Source: JBIOYL01 sp044870185 (GTDB lineage: Bacteria > Actinomycetota > CALGFH01). Taken from it: a stretch of DNA of 9,521 nucleotides. Position numbers and translations under genes: made by a program. The first letter of the stretch is position 1; each line of letters begins with the position of its first letter. Where the stretch lies: the NCBI GenBank assembly GCA_044870185.1, contig JBIOYL010000396.1:1-9521 (forward strand), read 5' to 3'. The notes under the pieces were generated by a model. That model searched no databases and was not told where the DNA came from. It was given only the letters and a program-made list of their open reading frames with translations. Shown here piece by piece: positions 1 to 5,439 of this stretch.

Positions 1-876
1 GACCTCGACCCGGACCGGTCCGCGCCGGTGCGGCACGGTGCCGCCCATGCGCCGGCCGTTGACGGCCGCATCCACGCGCAGCCCCTTCACCCGGCTGGCG
101 AAGAAGCGGCGTGCGATCAGCGCCTCCAGCACCCCCGCCCGGGTCAGCGTGTGCACGTACAGGCCGGCCCGTCCCTTGCCCTCGGGGATGCCCCAGTCCG
201 CGCCGTGCTCGTCGGTCACCCCCAGCAGGCCCGGCCGCCAGCCGGCGTTCAGGCACTGGTTGAGCGGCGACTGGTCACCCTTGAACAGGTAGTCGTCGGT
301 CTTGTTGAACAGCTCCAGGCCGACCAGCCGGCCGGCCAGGTCCGGCCGGTAGCGGAAGCTCCCGAAGCGCCGGGGTCCGCCGGTGCCCGGATGGTTGAAT
401 CCGGCCAGCCCGTCGCCGCCGTCACGGGCCAACCAACGCCACATCCGGTCGACGGAGACGACCAGGGTGCGCAGCGGGTCGGTGAAGCGCTCGCTGGCCC
501 ACACGTTCAGGTGGCCCTGGATCGGGCTGGACCACTCGAACCCACGCAGCGCCACGAACAGGCCCGGGTCGTCGGCGGCGTCGGCCAGGCTGGCGGTCAG
601 CTGCCAGGCCCGGTGGTCGATGCCGGTCCAGCCGGGCGCGTCGAGCAGGCCGAGGAAGGCGGAGGCCCAGCGGGAGTGGTCGGTCAGGGCGGCGACGTCC
701 AGCCCGGCCGCCCGCAGGCAGGCGAACGCCGCGGCGGGGTCGCCCGCCCCGTCCGACAGGCGCGTGTGGTTGTGCAGGTCGGCGTGGACCAGGAAGGGGC
801 CGGGAAACAGCCGGGAGCGCCGGCTGGTGCCCCAGGCGTCCACGCCGGGGTCGGGACGAGCGGCTCCACGCGCCAT
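1..876 (-). CDS. PHP-domain metallohydrolase, CehA/McbA-like (C-terminus cut by window edge)
   Basis: The reading frame is open from an ATG at 876 to the left edge (292 codons seen, no stop), so the C-terminus is missing. The protein shows the PHP metal-site pattern: H35-N-H37 in HADLHNHTRLSDG, D66-H67 in ALTDHS, E114 in RGFEW, H122 in GHLNVW, H162 in FNHPG, and D222-x-H224 in GVTDEHGADW. PHP proteins are phosphoesterases or related hydrolases binding two or three metal ions; the spacing resembles the CehA/McbA group, whose known members hydrolyse carbamates, but the substrate cannot be inferred. No hydrophobic signal peptide is visible, so it is probably cytoplasmic. The start lies 9 bases after the stop of the upstream membrane-protein gene, so the two are probably co-transcribed; the ribosome site (GAGACGGG) is weak. 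Family assignment is confident, exact function is not. Confidence 0.88.
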   Translation of the reverse strand, partial: MARGAARPDPGVDAWGTSRRSRLFPGPFLVHADLHNHTRLSDGAGDPAAAFACLRAAGLDVAALTDHSRWASAFLGLLDAPGWTGIDHRAWQLTASLADAADDPGLFVALRGFEWSSPIQGHLNVWASERFTDPLRTLVVSVDRMWRWLARDGGDGLAGFNHPGTGGPRRFGSFRYRPDLAGRLVGLELFNKTDDYLFKGDQSPLNQCLNAGWRPGLLGVTDEHGADWGIPEGKGRAGLYVHTLTRAGVLEALIARRFFASRVKGLRVDAAVNGRRMGGTVPHRRGPVRVEV

Positions 877-885
877 GCCCGTCTC

Positions 886-1716
886 TTATCCGCGCATGCG
901 GCGCGCCGGCTCGACTGGGCCGTCCAAGACGGCGACCGCCCACGCGCCCAGCGCGACCGCGGTCAGCACGTGCCAGAGGGCATGCCCCTGCAGCAGGCTG
1001 TCGGGGTCGCAGAGCGGCCCGCCGGTCCGGCCGAGCAGGTTGAACGCGGCGCCGGTGGCGGCCGACCCGACAGCCAGCCGGTAGGCGGCCAGGCGCCCCG
1101 ACCCGGCGCCGGGAGGCCGCCCCGACCCGGGGGCGCCGCGACCCAACCCGGTGCCGCCGCGCCGCCCCGACCCGGCGCCGGTGCGCCACGGACGCAGACC
1201 ACGGCGCAGCACGGCGACCTCGGCGGCGACCGCGAGCGCGGCGAGGGTCGCGAGCAAGGGAACGCTCGCGTCCGGTACCAGCGCGAGCGCGAGGCCGCTT
1301 GCCGCAACGGCCCCGGCCAGCGGCACGAGCGCGGCCGTCGGCTCAAGGCCGCGGAGCAGCGCGAGGTCGAGCAAGGCGATGAACTCCATAGGCGCGGCGG
1401 CGCCGAGGTCGTGGAGCCAGCGAGCGCCGCCAGAGGCGGGCCCGTGGAAGTCGACGCTGCCGATCCCGGCCGCGATCACGGTCAGCCCGTAGGTGACCGG
1501 GACGCGGCGCCGGGACGGCGCGCCGGCCAGGCCGCGCCGCACGAGCCAGGCGCCGACGAGCACGTAGGTCAGGCTCGATGCGGCGTTGACCGGTTGGGCG
1601 ACGAGCCCGCCCCGCAGCCGTTCGCAGTCGCTCTCCCCGAGCAGCCCGAGCGGCAGCGTCACGCCACGCATCCCGCGCAGCCCGAACGGCAGCGTCACGC
1701 CCCGCGTCCCGGTCAT
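886..1716 (-). CDS. CREST-superfamily (ceramidase-like) integral membrane hydrolase
   Basis: This 276-residue, strongly hydrophobic protein has about seven possible membrane segments. It carries the polar pattern of the CREST superfamily (alkaline ceramidases, PAQR receptors, Per1-like proteins): S87 and H91 in GSVDFHG, D103 in WLHDLG, and H245-x3-H249 in LLQGHALWHVLTA. In the family these residues bind a catalytic zinc inside the membrane and cleave lipid amides; the substrate here is unknown. The motif CERLRGGLVAQPVNAASSL before the first helix is also family-like. The first 27 residues contain a 12-residue tandem duplication, so ATG 1671 is an alternative start. A Gly/Arg/Pro-rich stretch at about residues 178-208 looks like an expanded loop. 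The gene starts 7 bases after the CPBP protease stop and ends 9 bases before the PHP gene, suggesting an operon. Confidence 0.8.
   Translation of the reverse strand: MTGTRGVTLPFGLRGMRGVTLPLGLLGESDCERLRGGLVAQPVNAASSLTYVLVGAWLVRRGLAGAPSRRRVPVTYGLTVIAAGIGSVDFHGPASGGARWLHDLGAAAPMEFIALLDLALLRGLEPTAALVPLAGAVAASGLALALVPDASVPLLATLAALAVAAEVAVLRRGLRPWRTGAGSGRRGGTGLGRGAPGSGRPPGAGSGRLAAYRLAVGSAATGAAFNLLGRTGGPLCDPDSLLQGHALWHVLTAVALGAWAVAVLDGPVEPARRMRG
1641..1712 (-). repeat. 36-bp tandem duplication at the start of the ceramidase-like gene
   Basis: Two adjacent 36-bp units with only a few mismatches (plus-strand units begin GCAGCCCGAGCGG and GCAGCCCGAACGG) encode TRGVTLPFGLRG and MRGVTLPLGLLG. They keep frame and place a second possible ATG at 1671. 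Confidence 0.7.
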
Positions 1717-1723
1717 CGATCGG

Positions 1724-3244
1724 TCAGTGCCTGGTGGCCAGGAGCAGGGCGAGCTGGGTCAGGTCGAACAGGCTGTGGGCGATGATGAGCGGCCACAGCC
1801 GGCGGGTGCGCAGGAAGAACAGCGCGTACATGAGGCCGAGACAGAAGATCGTGAGCGCCCCGCCGACACCCTCGTACAGGTGGAGCATCCCCCACAGGCC
1901 GGTCGGGAGCAGCACCACCAGCGGCGTCGGCACACGCAGCTGCTGCAGCCGGGTCTGCGCGTAGCCGCGCACCACCACCTCCTCCGTGACGCCCGCGGTC
2001 AAGGCGATCACCAGCGCGTCGGCGACGCGGAACCACAGCGGCAGCGCCGGCGGCAGGAAGTCGACCTCCCGGCCGCCGAGCGGTCTGAACAGGATCGACA
2101 GGACGAACACGAGCACCCAGCTCGCAACCCAGAGCCCGAGACCGACGCCGCCGTCGGCCGCACGGTCGAAGCGCCCGAGCCCGATGGTGGCCGCGCGCTC
2201 GCCGTTGCGCATGAGCGCGAAAGCGATCACGACGACCGGCATCCAGGCCAGGAAGAGCTGGAAGGCCATGGTCCCCACCGCCGGCCCGACCCGGGTGGCC
2301 GGTTCGCCGGTATCGACGCCCAAGGCCATGACGAGCAGGCCCAGCATGGCCGGCGCGAACGCGAGCAGCAGCACGACGGCCAGCTCGGACCGCAGCACCC
2401 GGGGTGGGGCGGCGGGCGGCGGCACGAGCGCCGGCGCGGGCCGTGGCGGCTCGACCCGGCCAGGGCCCTGTCCCGGCTGCACTGGCGTGCCGAACCCCTG
2501 CGGCCCCGGCGCACCCCACCGTTGCGGCTGACCCTGCCGAGTCCCGGCGTCGCCGGCCCGTCCCCAGGCCGGGTTCCCGCCAGGCTCCCATGGCGGGCCC
2601 TGGCGACCCGGCTGCGGGTCGACCGGACCATCCGGCGGTGACCCCGAGTCGACCGGACGGCCCGAAGGTGCTCCCGGGGCGGCCCATTCCTGGCCCGAAT
2701 CTGCCAGCGGCCGAGGCGGCCCCAAGCCCGGCGGCCATCGGCCGTCCTCGGGGCCGGGAAGCCGGATGCCGAAGACTCGGGGGGAGCCGCCCGGCGGTTG
2801 CTCGGCCCCGGGCGCCGGCGGTGGGGGCGGCTGACCGACCTGCTCCCTCCACCCCGCCCACCTCCACGATGGCACGGCCCCATCCGCCCGCCACCCCGAC
2901 CCGGCCGGGTGGTCCGGGTCGGGCTGCGGCTCGGGCGCCGGCGGCTCGGGGTGGCGGGAGGGCTCCCATGGTGGACGACGGCCCGCGGCCGGTCCGCGGC
3001 CCTCCGGGGACGGGACGGAGCTTCTGCCGCCCTCCGGTGGCGAGATGGGGCCCCCAGGCGGCCGGGGTGTGCGCTCGCCGCGTCGCGCCCAGGAACCACC
3101 CGGCCGCGGGAGGGCCTCCGGGGGACCACCGTCCCGCCCTTCGGAAGACACGCCGGCCGGAGCGTCCGCTCCACCGCCGGCCGGACGATGCCCGGGGGCA
3201 GGATGCTGTTCGGGCTGGGCAGGGTGATCGGTCGGCTCGGCCAC
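1724..3244 (-). CDS. CPBP/CAAX-type intramembrane metalloprotease with long proline-rich N-terminus
   Basis: The last ~225 residues are a multi-helix CPBP (CAAX protease/bacteriocin-processing, Abi) core with all the signature positions: E421-E422-x3-R426 (TEEVVVRGY), H455 in LWGMLHLYEG, and H490-x3-D494 (HSLFD). Known members cleave prenylated or other membrane substrates with the active site inside the bilayer. The first ~280 residues are Pro/Gly/Arg-rich, low in hydrophobic residues and probably disordered; they are absent from typical family members of 200-300 residues. I chose GTG 3244 because AGGAG sits 5 bases before it. An ATG two bases upstream is in another frame, and an in-frame ATG at 3349 lacks a comparable site. 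That gives 506 residues. The gene lies 130 bp downstream of DUF6458 and 7 bp before the ceramidase-like gene. The core call is firm; the role of the extension is unknown. Confidence 0.87.
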   Translation of the reverse strand: MAEPTDHPAQPEQHPAPGHRPAGGGADAPAGVSSEGRDGGPPEALPRPGGSWARRGERTPRPPGGPISPPEGGRSSVPSPEGRGPAAGRRPPWEPSRHPEPPAPEPQPDPDHPAGSGWRADGAVPSWRWAGWREQVGQPPPPPAPGAEQPPGGSPRVFGIRLPGPEDGRWPPGLGPPRPLADSGQEWAAPGAPSGRPVDSGSPPDGPVDPQPGRQGPPWEPGGNPAWGRAGDAGTRQGQPQRWGAPGPQGFGTPVQPGQGPGRVEPPRPAPALVPPPAAPPRVLRSELAVVLLLAFAPAMLGLLVMALGVDTGEPATRVGPAVGTMAFQLFLAWMPVVVIAFALMRNGERAATIGLGRFDRAADGGVGLGLWVASWVLVFVLSILFRPLGGREVDFLPPALPLWFRVADALVIALTAGVTEEVVVRGYAQTRLQQLRVPTPLVVLLPTGLWGMLHLYEGVGGALTIFCLGLMYALFFLRTRRLWPLIIAHSLFDLTQLALLLATRH

Positions 3245-3249
3245 ATCGG

Positions 3250-3254
3250 CTCCT
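3250..3254 (-). promoter_or_regulatory. Shine-Dalgarno site that fixes the CPBP protease GTG start
   Basis: AGGAG on the minus strand is followed after five bases by GTG (3244-3242). The overlapping ATG (3246-3244) is in a frame lacking the family motifs, so the GTG is the sensible start. This is the best ribosome site near the N-terminus of the protease gene. Confidence 0.6.
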
Positions 3255-3374
3255 GAACGAGGAATCGCCAACCAGCCTACCGCGCGCCACGAGGTTGCGG
3301 CCGTCCGCCGGCGCCGGTGCTCCCGACCGGCCGGTCTGCCAAGGGTCACCGACCAGCCGGTCCACCGGGGAGGT

Positions 3375-3617
3375 CTACGGGACGTCCCGCTCGATGCGGC
3401 GCTCCTCGATCACGCTGTCCGGGCCGACGATGGTTCTGCGCCGGCCCCAAGGCGAGAAGCTGCTCCAGAACAGCAGAGACAGCACCAAGCCGAGGGCGCC
3501 GGCGACCATCAGGATGACGCCGACCGTGTGTACGCTGAAACCCGGTGCGCTCACCTGCACGGCGAAGGTCAGGATCGCGCCCACTACCAGCAGGAAGATG
3601 CTCACGCCAATGCTCAT
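3375..3617 (-). CDS. DUF6458 family small membrane protein
   Basis: An 80-residue protein starting MSIGVSIFLLVVGAIL, with two hydrophobic helices (about residues 4-21 and 32-51) joined by a short loop (QVSAPGFSVHT), then a basic and acidic cytoplasmic tail ending EERRIERDVP. Size, the GxxxxxxGAILTFAV opening and the charged tail match the DUF6458 family of small actinobacterial membrane proteins; no function is established. The ATG at 3617 is preceded by GAGGAAGG at about 7 bases. A much longer in-frame upstream extension to 4400 is open only because of base composition and is low-complexity, so it was not used. It is divergent from the YkvA-like gene and precedes the CPBP protease on the same strand by 130 bp, so partial co-transcription is possible. 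Confidence 0.8.
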   Translation of the reverse strand: MSIGVSIFLLVVGAILTFAVQVSAPGFSVHTVGVILMVAGALGLVLSLLFWSSFSPWGRRRTIVGPDSVIEERRIERDVP

Positions 3618-3902
3618 GTCCTGCCCTTCCTCGGGGTTGACGAGGCTGGCCATCCAGGCTTGGCCTACCCGTGAGCGCGTCCGCAAAACGCACCCGGGCC
3701 GGGTGCCGGAGCGCTTGGGCCGCGTGCGCAACGGCGGCCAAGGACGCATCCTCCAGCTCGCCCTGCCCGAGCCCAGTCCCGGTGAGGAAGCAACGGAGGC
3801 GCTGGCCGTCGAGGCACCCGAGCCGTCTGCGCGTTCCCTGCTGACGCTGCCCGCAGCGCCGCACGCGGCGCGGCCGACCGCCGATCCCGAGCGGGGGTTG
3901 TG
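3618..3902. other. Divergent intergenic region, DUF6458 / YkvA-like
   Basis: These 285 bases separate two divergent genes and should hold both promoters, but I see no convincing -35/-10 pair. On the plus strand a frame with good third-position G/C bias runs from GTG 3703 to a TGA at 3901-3903 that overlaps the YkvA-like ATG (TGATG). It could encode about 66 residues coupled to that gene, but it has no clear ribosome site and no recognisable fold, so I do not call it a gene. Confidence 0.4.
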
Positions 3903-4313
3903 ATGCTGCTGCGCATGCTGGTCGGCATCGGTGCGGCGCTGCTGCTGGCCTGGGTGGCACTGGTGGTGGCCATGCTGGTGGCCCGACCCAAGGGTGAGCT
4001 GGTCAAGGAGGCGGTGCGGCTGCTGCCCGACGTGGTGCGGCTGCTGCGGCGTCTGGCCAGCGACCGGTCGCTGCCCGGCGGGGTGCGGGTGCGGCTGTGG
4101 CTGCTGCTGGTCTATCTGGCCATGCCGGTCGATCTGGTGCCGGATGTCGTGCCGGTGCTGGGCTATGCCGATGATGCGATCATCCTCATCTGGGTGCTGC
4201 GCTCGGTGGTGCGCCGGGCCGGCCCGGACGCACTGGAGCGGCACTGGCCGGGCAGCCAGAATGGGCTGGATGCGCTCTGGCGGCTGTGTCGGCTTGGCAT
4301 CTGCTCGGCCTGA
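3903..4313 (+). CDS. YkvA/DUF1232 family membrane protein
   Basis: A 136-residue protein with an N-terminal membrane helix (about residues 6-27, MLVGIGAALLLAWVALVVAM). An amphipathic helical stretch follows, then the DUF1232 hallmark PVDLVPDVVPVLGYADDAI at about residues 76-94. YkvA-like proteins are small, widespread and of unknown function; the Pro-Asp-Pro pattern is diagnostic. ATG 3903 was chosen; GTG 3900 in the same frame would add one residue and is closer to the GGGGG stretch that may serve as ribosome site. The stop TGA (4311-4313) overlaps an ATG of the lipoprotein gene, implying co-translation. Family call is firm, function unknown. Confidence 0.85.
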   Translation: MLLRMLVGIGAALLLAWVALVVAMLVARPKGELVKEAVRLLPDVVRLLRRLASDRSLPGGVRVRLWLLLVYLAMPVDLVPDVVPVLGYADDAIILIWVLRSVVRRAGPDALERHWPGSQNGLDALWRLCRLGICSA

Positions 4314-4786
4314 TGTCCGCTCGGGCTCATCAAGATCCTGAGCGCGTGAGGGATCCGTCCTGGGTGACCGGACGTTGGCCACCAGCAGGCAAGCCGGCAC
4401 TTGTCCTCGGCGTCCTTTTCAGTGCGGCATTGCTTGCCGGCTGCCACCCGGTCAGGCCGGACAACCGGGCGCTCATCGCCGACCTTCACGACGCGCGCCG
4501 GGCGGAGGTGACCGTGCAGGGTCCAGTCGTCGATCTCCTCCCTGACGGCAACGGCCCTGACGGCCCACACCAGCGGTTCCGCATCGAGCTCGGCCACGGT
4601 GTCGTCGTGGAAGTCGACCACAACCTGACCCTTGCGCCGCGCGTGCCCGTCACGGTCGGAAGCACGGTGACCGTCCACGGTCAGTTCGAGCCTGACCCTG
4701 GACACCCCGTGATCCATTACACCCACCACACCACCGGCTCCCATGAGGGAGGCTGGATCGAGCTCGGTGGCCAGCGATACCGGTGA
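4313..4786 (+). CDS. DUF3465 domain lipoprotein
   Basis: The N-terminal region has a bacterial lipoprotein signal: basic residues, a hydrophobic run PALVLGVLFSAALLAG, and the lipobox LLAGC, so the mature protein should be lipid-anchored outside the cytoplasmic membrane. The rest matches DUF3465: VTVQGPVVDLLPDGNGPDGP, then HQRFRIEL, VEVDHNLTLAPRVP, VTVHGQFE, and VIHYTHHTTGSHEGGWIELGG near the end. This is a compact beta fold (probably OB-like) with many conserved His residues and no established function. ATG 4313 overlaps the preceding gene's stop (TGATG), placing the lipobox Cys at residue 44. GTG 4364, after GAGGG at 11 bases, would place Cys at residue 27, a more usual signal length. The true start may be 4364; the C-terminal end is certain. 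Confidence 0.8.
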   Translation: MSARAHQDPERVRDPSWVTGRWPPAGKPALVLGVLFSAALLAGCHPVRPDNRALIADLHDARRAEVTVQGPVVDLLPDGNGPDGPHQRFRIELGHGVVVEVDHNLTLAPRVPVTVGSTVTVHGQFEPDPGHPVIHYTHHTTGSHEGGWIELGGQRYR

Positions 4787-4936
4787 AGCGACGCTGGAAC
4801 GCGGAGAAGCCTCCACCGCTGGACCTCCCCTCCCAGGTCACCGGTACGATGCAGCCGGATGCGGTGCGCGCCGTGGCAGGGCTGTTTGGCAGCCAGTTGG
4901 CAGTCGAGGGGTCGCCGAAGCCACAACGCCGAGTCA
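4787..4936. other. Gap before the tRNA region
   Basis: No gene is seen here. A TACGAT hexamer at 4845-4850 fits an actinobacterial -10 box about 85 bases before the tRNA 5' half, but no matching -35 box is obvious. The repeated TTGGCAG about 16 bases apart near 4890-4905 has no partner -10. Confidence 0.3.
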
Positions 4937-4975
4937 GGGCCCGTAGCTCAGTCGGTCAGAGCAGCGGACTCATAA
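4937..4975 (+). pseudogene. 5' half of an interrupted CAT-anticodon tRNA gene
   Basis: The order is acceptor strand GGGCCCG (4937-4943), TA, D stem GCTC/GAGC (4946-4949 and 4959-4962), A, anticodon-stem strand GCGGA (4964-4968), and loop CTCATAA (4969-4975) with anticodon CAT at 4971-4973. The sequence then leaves the tRNA pattern: the expected TCCGC is absent and CTCGATGGCACC follows. Its first half is nearly identical to the intact tRNA at 5008, with a shared run through GTAGCTCAGTCGGTCAGAGC. The missing TCCGC and the rest of the tRNA are found at 6880-6914. Confidence 0.85.
4967..4975 (+). repeat. Left copy of 9-bp core GACTCATAA (candidate attachment site)
   Basis: The same nine bases occur at 6871-6879; both copies cover the tRNA anticodon loop. 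Left flank is tRNA 5' half, right flank is non-tRNA. This is what a recombination junction in the anticodon loop would leave. Confidence 0.65.
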
Positions 4976-4980
4976 CTCGA

Positions 4981-5000
4981 TGGCACCAGACGGCACCAGA
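4981..5000 (+). repeat. Two tandem 10-bp units just inside the left tRNA junction
   Basis: TGGCACCAGA is followed directly by CGGCACCAGA, differing in the first base only. The pair lies between the broken tRNA half and the intact tRNA, 5 bases past the 9-bp core. It could be a recombinase arm site or a remnant of tRNA duplication (the GGCACCA piece resembles a tRNA 3' end). Confidence 0.5.
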
Positions 5001-5007
5001 TGGACGC

Positions 5008-5084
5008 GGGGCTGTAGCTCAGTCGGTCAGAGCAGGCGGCTCATAACCGCCAGGTCGCAGGTTCGAGGCCTGCCAGCCCCACCA
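5008..5084 (+). tRNA. tRNA-Met (CAT anticodon; tRNA-Ile2 not excluded), CCA encoded
   Basis: A complete cloverleaf: acceptor GGGGCTG/CAGCCCC with seven pairs, D stem GCTC/GAGC, anticodon stem GGCGG/CCGCC with loop CTCATAA (anticodon CAT at 5042-5044), five-base variable loop AGGTC, T stem GCAGG/CCTGC with loop TTCGAGG, discriminator A, and an encoded CCA (5082-5084). The stem and variable-loop pattern fits elongator methionine tRNA. An isoleucine tRNA read through lysidine-modified CAT cannot be excluded without comparing identity elements genome-wide. It does not look like initiator tRNA, because the acceptor ends in a perfect G-C pair and the three G-C pairs of initiator anticodon stems are not distinctive here. 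It lies 32 bases downstream of the broken tRNA half. Confidence 0.95.
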
Positions 5085-5258
5085 AGCCAAGGCAAGCGCG
5101 ATGCCTGAGCGCTGAGCTCGCTTGGGTGGTGGCGGCATGCTCGACCGTGCACACCCCACCACCACGACGACCGGTGACGAACGCGTCGGCCGGACTGCGC
5201 CAGCGTGGCCAGGCCTGTCGTTGTTCGGTCGGGTTGCTGGTGCCGGATCGGCAACCTG

Positions 5259-5282
5259 ACTACTACCCTGATTACTACCCTG
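5259..5282 (+). repeat. 12-bp tandem repeat upstream of MFS gene
   Basis: ACTACTACCCTG is followed by ATTACTACCCTG, one mismatch. It is the most AT-rich stretch in this gap and lies about 160 bases before the MFS start, so an operator role is possible but unproven. Confidence 0.55.
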
Positions 5283-5311
5283 GTCACCGCCCTACGTTGC
5301 TTGCAGTCTGA

Positions 5312-5329
5312 ATCGGCATCATCGGCATC
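5312..5329 (+). repeat. 9-bp perfect tandem repeat upstream of MFS gene
   Basis: ATCGGCATC occurs twice head to tail, about 110 bases before the MFS start. No function can be assigned. Confidence 0.5.
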
Positions 5330-5439
5330 GTGCGCAGCGACCACGCAGCGATGTGGGCACGGCGCGCCGTCCAATGGCACAGCGTTCCACCCGCGGACAC
5401 TGCCATCCCGCCAACGACTTGCCGTGTGGAGAACCGAGC

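Larger units (their letters stand above)
5085..5439. other. Intergenic region upstream of the MFS gene, with short tandem repeats
   Basis: No convincing gene is present; the minus-strand frame that crosses it ends inside the intact tRNA in typical antisense-tRNA residues. It holds a 12-bp tandem pair at 5259-5282 and a 9-bp tandem pair at 5312-5329. It should contain the MFS promoter, but I find no clear -35/-10 pair (TACGTT at 5293 is a weak -10 candidate). Confidence 0.5.

Noticed and set aside
28..1785. Very long plus-strand open frame opposite the PHP and ceramidase-like genes
   Set aside because: It is antisense to two genes with clear family motifs, and its product is low-complexity Arg/Gly/Pro/Gln; long open antisense frames are expected at this GC content.
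3325..3336. Perfect 12-bp palindrome GACCGGCCGGTC between DUF6458 and the CPBP gene
   Set aside because: Such G/C palindromes are frequent in this base composition; no T-tract follows and no second copy was noticed in a regulatory position.
2404..3903. Plus-strand 499-codon frame opposite the CPBP protease and DUF6458
   Set aside because: Antisense to recognised genes and without any recognisable fold; only its last part (after 3618) is not overlapped by a gene.
3703..3903. Possible 66-residue ORF whose TGA overlaps the YkvA-like ATG
   Set aside because: Third-position bias is good and the overlap is tempting, but there is no ribosome site at GTG 3703 and the product is unrecognised and Pro/Ala/Glu-rich.
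5027..5380. Minus-strand ORF ending GRPRTCDLAVMSRLL
   Set aside because: The ending is the familiar antisense translation of a tRNA gene (5008-5084), and the rest matches nothing.
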